Part shown: piece by piece, positions 63,283-64,000 of the stretch
Numbering within the stretch: position 1 is the stretch's first letter
Layout: the number at the start of each line of letters is the position of its first letter
NCBI RefSeq assembly: GCF_027596085.1
Contig: NC_072457.1
Location: 5,503,629-5,567,628, forward strand
DNA: 64,000 nucleotides
DNA from: Anoplopoma fimbria
Taxonomy: Eukaryota > Chordata > Actinopteri > Perciformes > Anoplopomatidae
Direction: 5' to 3'
Translations under genes and position numbers: made by a program
Notes under the pieces: generated by a model
What the model was told of the DNA's origin: nothing
The model's input: the letters and a program-made list of their open reading frames with translations, nothing else
Database searches by the model: none

Positions 63283-63395
63283 CCATCATTCACTAAATGA
63301 ACATCATGCTGTATTGAAGAAGACTTGAAACTAGAGATCGAGACCATAAACTCATCTTCACAATGTTTACTGAGGGAATAAATCAAGTGAGAAGT
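63283..63395 (+). repeat. Dispersed repeat fragment shared with 24340-24425
   Basis: 'actaaatgaacatcatgctg', 'agacttgaaact' and 'caatgtttactgagggaataa' occur in both places in order, in the same orientation. Confidence 0.75.
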
Positions 63396-63433
63396 CTACT
63401 TTCTGTTGGAGGCGGTGTTTGTGTTTCCCCTAC

Positions 63434-63573
63434 CGGCGTCGATGAGAGAGATCTTCCTCTTGATGGCGGCCGTCATAGCGTCTGAACAGAGAGCGTACAG
63501 GTCGGCGCCGGTCATGTGAGCGGGGCAGCTATCCACCACCTGCTGCAGGTCCACAGAGGAGTCCAACTGGAAC
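63434..63573 (-). CDS. pex6: PEX6 penultimate coding exon
   Basis: A 140 bp exon on the - strand, from after 'ttgttttcag' to a GTAGGG donor. It reads FQLDSSVDLQQVVDSCPAHM then TGADLYALCSDAMTAAIKRK and ISLIDA. TGADLYALCSDAM is the C-terminal helical lid (sensor-2 region) of the second AAA+ module (D2) of PEX6, which carries the catalytically active ATPase. One base at each side completes codons shared with the neighbouring exons. High similarity to vertebrate PEX6 makes the assignment firm. Confidence 0.95.
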
Positions 63574-63711
63574 CTGAAAACAACATTTATTTACATTTAG
63601 GATACAAAAACACACTCAAACATCCCGTGTTCAGAATCAGAGTGCTGATGTACTCGTAGATTCTGAAAGTATAACTTCACTATAACTGTAGATTTCATTT
63701 ATTGTTCTTAC

Positions 63712-63789
63712 TTTCTGAGGATTGCCTGGAGAACCTGCAGTTGAGAGGCTCGGTCCTCGTTGATTCCAACGTAGACCAGTTTATCAAAC
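63712..63789 (-). CDS. pex6: PEX6 third-last coding exon
   Basis: A 78 bp exon on the - strand between 'cctcttcag' and GTAAGA. It reads [20 protein letters not shown] and then LQAILRK, with the first and last codons split across introns. In AAA+ proteins RFDK is the motif after the second arginine finger region where D2 ends its large subdomain and turns into the small one. The remaining exons (Walker A/B of both modules, N-domain) lie beyond the right edge. Confidence 0.94.
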
Positions 63790-64000
63790 CTGAAGAGGAC
63801 ACAAAATCCACAAGAGACCAGGAGCCAGGTTAACATTTACAGATGTGGATCAAAGAGACACATCTATTATGTGTTTATAATTAGTCTTCGTGGGTAAAAT
63901 ATGATCAAATATGACAGATGATGCGTCTCGGTTCAACAAGAGTATTGTCTCATTAATGTGGAAAACAAAAAGTTTAATTCTGAGGTTTATGGAAACGTGC
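63790..64000 (-). other. pex6: PEX6 intron, start of it within the window
   Basis: No coding sequence is seen between the 78 bp exon and the window edge; the next upstream PEX6 exon lies outside. Confidence 0.7.

Larger units (their letters stand above)
62938..63433 (-). other. pex6: PEX6 last intron with GACA microsatellites
   Basis: Starts at GTAGGG and ends at 'ctctctcag' on the - strand. From 62940 to 63155 it is almost entirely GACA/GAGA repeat in two tracts. 63283-63395 is a dispersed repeat shared with 24340-24425, and an 18 bp A run lies at about 63227-63244. Confidence 0.9.

Overview
The window is vertebrate nuclear DNA, almost certainly from a ray-finned (percomorph-like) teleost. 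Exons are short and have GT-AG borders, introns are kilobases long, and the intergenic DNA is full of repeat types I recognise from fish genomes: tRNA-derived SINEs, LINE 3' tails, TA- and TTAA-flanked MITEs, and GACA microsatellites. There is no operon-like or prokaryotic organisation. I found no CRISPR array, intact tRNA or rRNA gene, or complete autonomous transposon.

Two conserved genes are certain. On the + strand, 6053-34412 holds five exons that encode the C-terminal 640 residues of an ether-a-go-go (KCNH1/EAG1-like) voltage-gated K+ channel: S4, S5, the pore with a GFG filter, S6, the C-linker, the cyclic-nucleotide-binding homology domain, the cytoplasmic tail with its coiled coil, and the stop. 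The N-terminal exons (PAS domain, S1-S3) would lie left of the window. On the - strand, 62801-63789 holds the last three coding exons of PEX6, the peroxisomal AAA+ ATPase; the rest of that gene lies right of the window. The two genes converge.

Between them are about 28 kb. A likely kcnh1 3' UTR comes first (34413 to about 35370), then noncoding DNA. From about 40819 to 53697 there is a 12.9 kb minisatellite/satellite array of about 25 bp units, organised in its cores into a 157 bp higher-order unit. A 1.19 kb non-autonomous TIR element interrupts the array at 47684-48871. After a MITE relic at 53890-54440, a GC-richer region (54560-56280) has a TATA-like box, an inverted CCAAT box and two G-quadruplex-capable tracts. 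Two well-formed downstream splice-bounded segments (57869-58009 and from 58986) suggest an unidentified transcription unit, which I could not assign to a known gene.

The kcnh1 introns carry most of the other signals. The best is an array of TGACCT-like hexamers in strict 11 bp register (AGGTCA half-sites in DR5 spacing on the - strand) that ends about a dozen bases before an exon acceptor. Others are a 27 bp minisatellite, two relic LINE reverse-transcriptase fragments, a tandem pair of TA-flanked TIR elements, a SINE between inverted 50 bp arms, perfect short hairpins, and a duplicated 150 bp segment. I saw no convincing new biological system; the 11 bp array, the satellite and the unassigned unit deserve a second look most.
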